A stretch of 5,958 bases of DNA, taken from positions 1 through 5,958 of the forward strand of contig DCGN01000065.1 in NCBI GenBank assembly GCA_002315275.1, read 5' to 3'. A program made the translations under genes and the position numbers. The DNA is from Clostridiales bacterium UBA1777 (GTDB lineage Bacteria; Bacillota; Clostridia; Oscillospirales; Oscillospiraceae). This document shows positions 5,941-5,958 of this stretch, in pieces (position 1 is the stretch's first letter; each line of letters begins with the position of its first letter). The notes under the pieces were generated by a model that made no database searches, was not told the origin of the DNA, and worked only from the letters and a program-made list of their open reading frames with translations.

Positions 5941-5958
5941 TTACTTCTTTGCCATGTA
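5941..5958 (-). CDS. Possible 3' end of an upstream gene
   Basis: Reading into the window from the right edge on the minus strand, the codons TAC ATG GCA AAG AAG TAA give a C-terminal Y-M-A-K-K followed by a stop at 5943-5941. The strong hairpin begins 12 nt later, the arrangement expected of a gene end. Only five codons are visible, so no product can be named, and the other two minus-strand frames are also open here. The call rests on the hairpin placement. Confidence 0.35.
   Translation of the reverse strand, partial: YMAKK

Overview
The window looks like a chromosomal segment of a Gram-positive, gut-type Clostridia (Oscillospirales/Ruminococcaceae-like, inferred). The base composition looks moderately GC-rich, genes are closely packed, AGGAGG-type ribosome binding sites are strong, and the protein families are ones commonly met in such genomes. 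There are no rRNAs, tRNAs, CRISPR arrays, insertion sequences or phage genes.

Left block (1-2076, minus strand): a GPH-family (MelB-like) cation:glycoside symporter is transcribed leftward from a clear sigma-70 promoter (TTGAAA-17-TATAAT). It overlaps by ATGA a second gene that is open to the left edge. The visible 226 residues of that gene carry a segment resembling the phosphodiester glycosidase (NAGPA-like) family. The two probably form an uptake-plus-processing operon whose substrate is unknown.

Centre (2077-2862): a compact divergent promoter region, with the two -35 boxes lying in the arms of a 9-bp inverted repeat, separates the symporter from a rightward Nudix hydrolase of the ADP-ribose pyrophosphatase type. 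The Nudix gene ends at a strong GAAA-capped hairpin that serves both it and the convergent genes to its right.

Right block (2866-5958, minus strand): reading leftward, there is the extreme 3' end of an unidentified gene (weak call), a 13-bp hairpin, a 482-residue glycerol-1-phosphate-dehydrogenase-like protein (EgsA/AraM group), a second hairpin, and then two tandem, translationally coupled MgtC/SapB-family membrane proteins ending at the shared terminator. The long plus-strand open frames over this block are antisense shadows.

I see no convincing undescribed multi-gene system. The points most worth a second look are the symporter plus phosphodiester-glycosidase-like pair, the extra segment in the glycerol-1-phosphate dehydrogenase homologue, the paired MgtC paralogues, and the symmetric divergent promoter.
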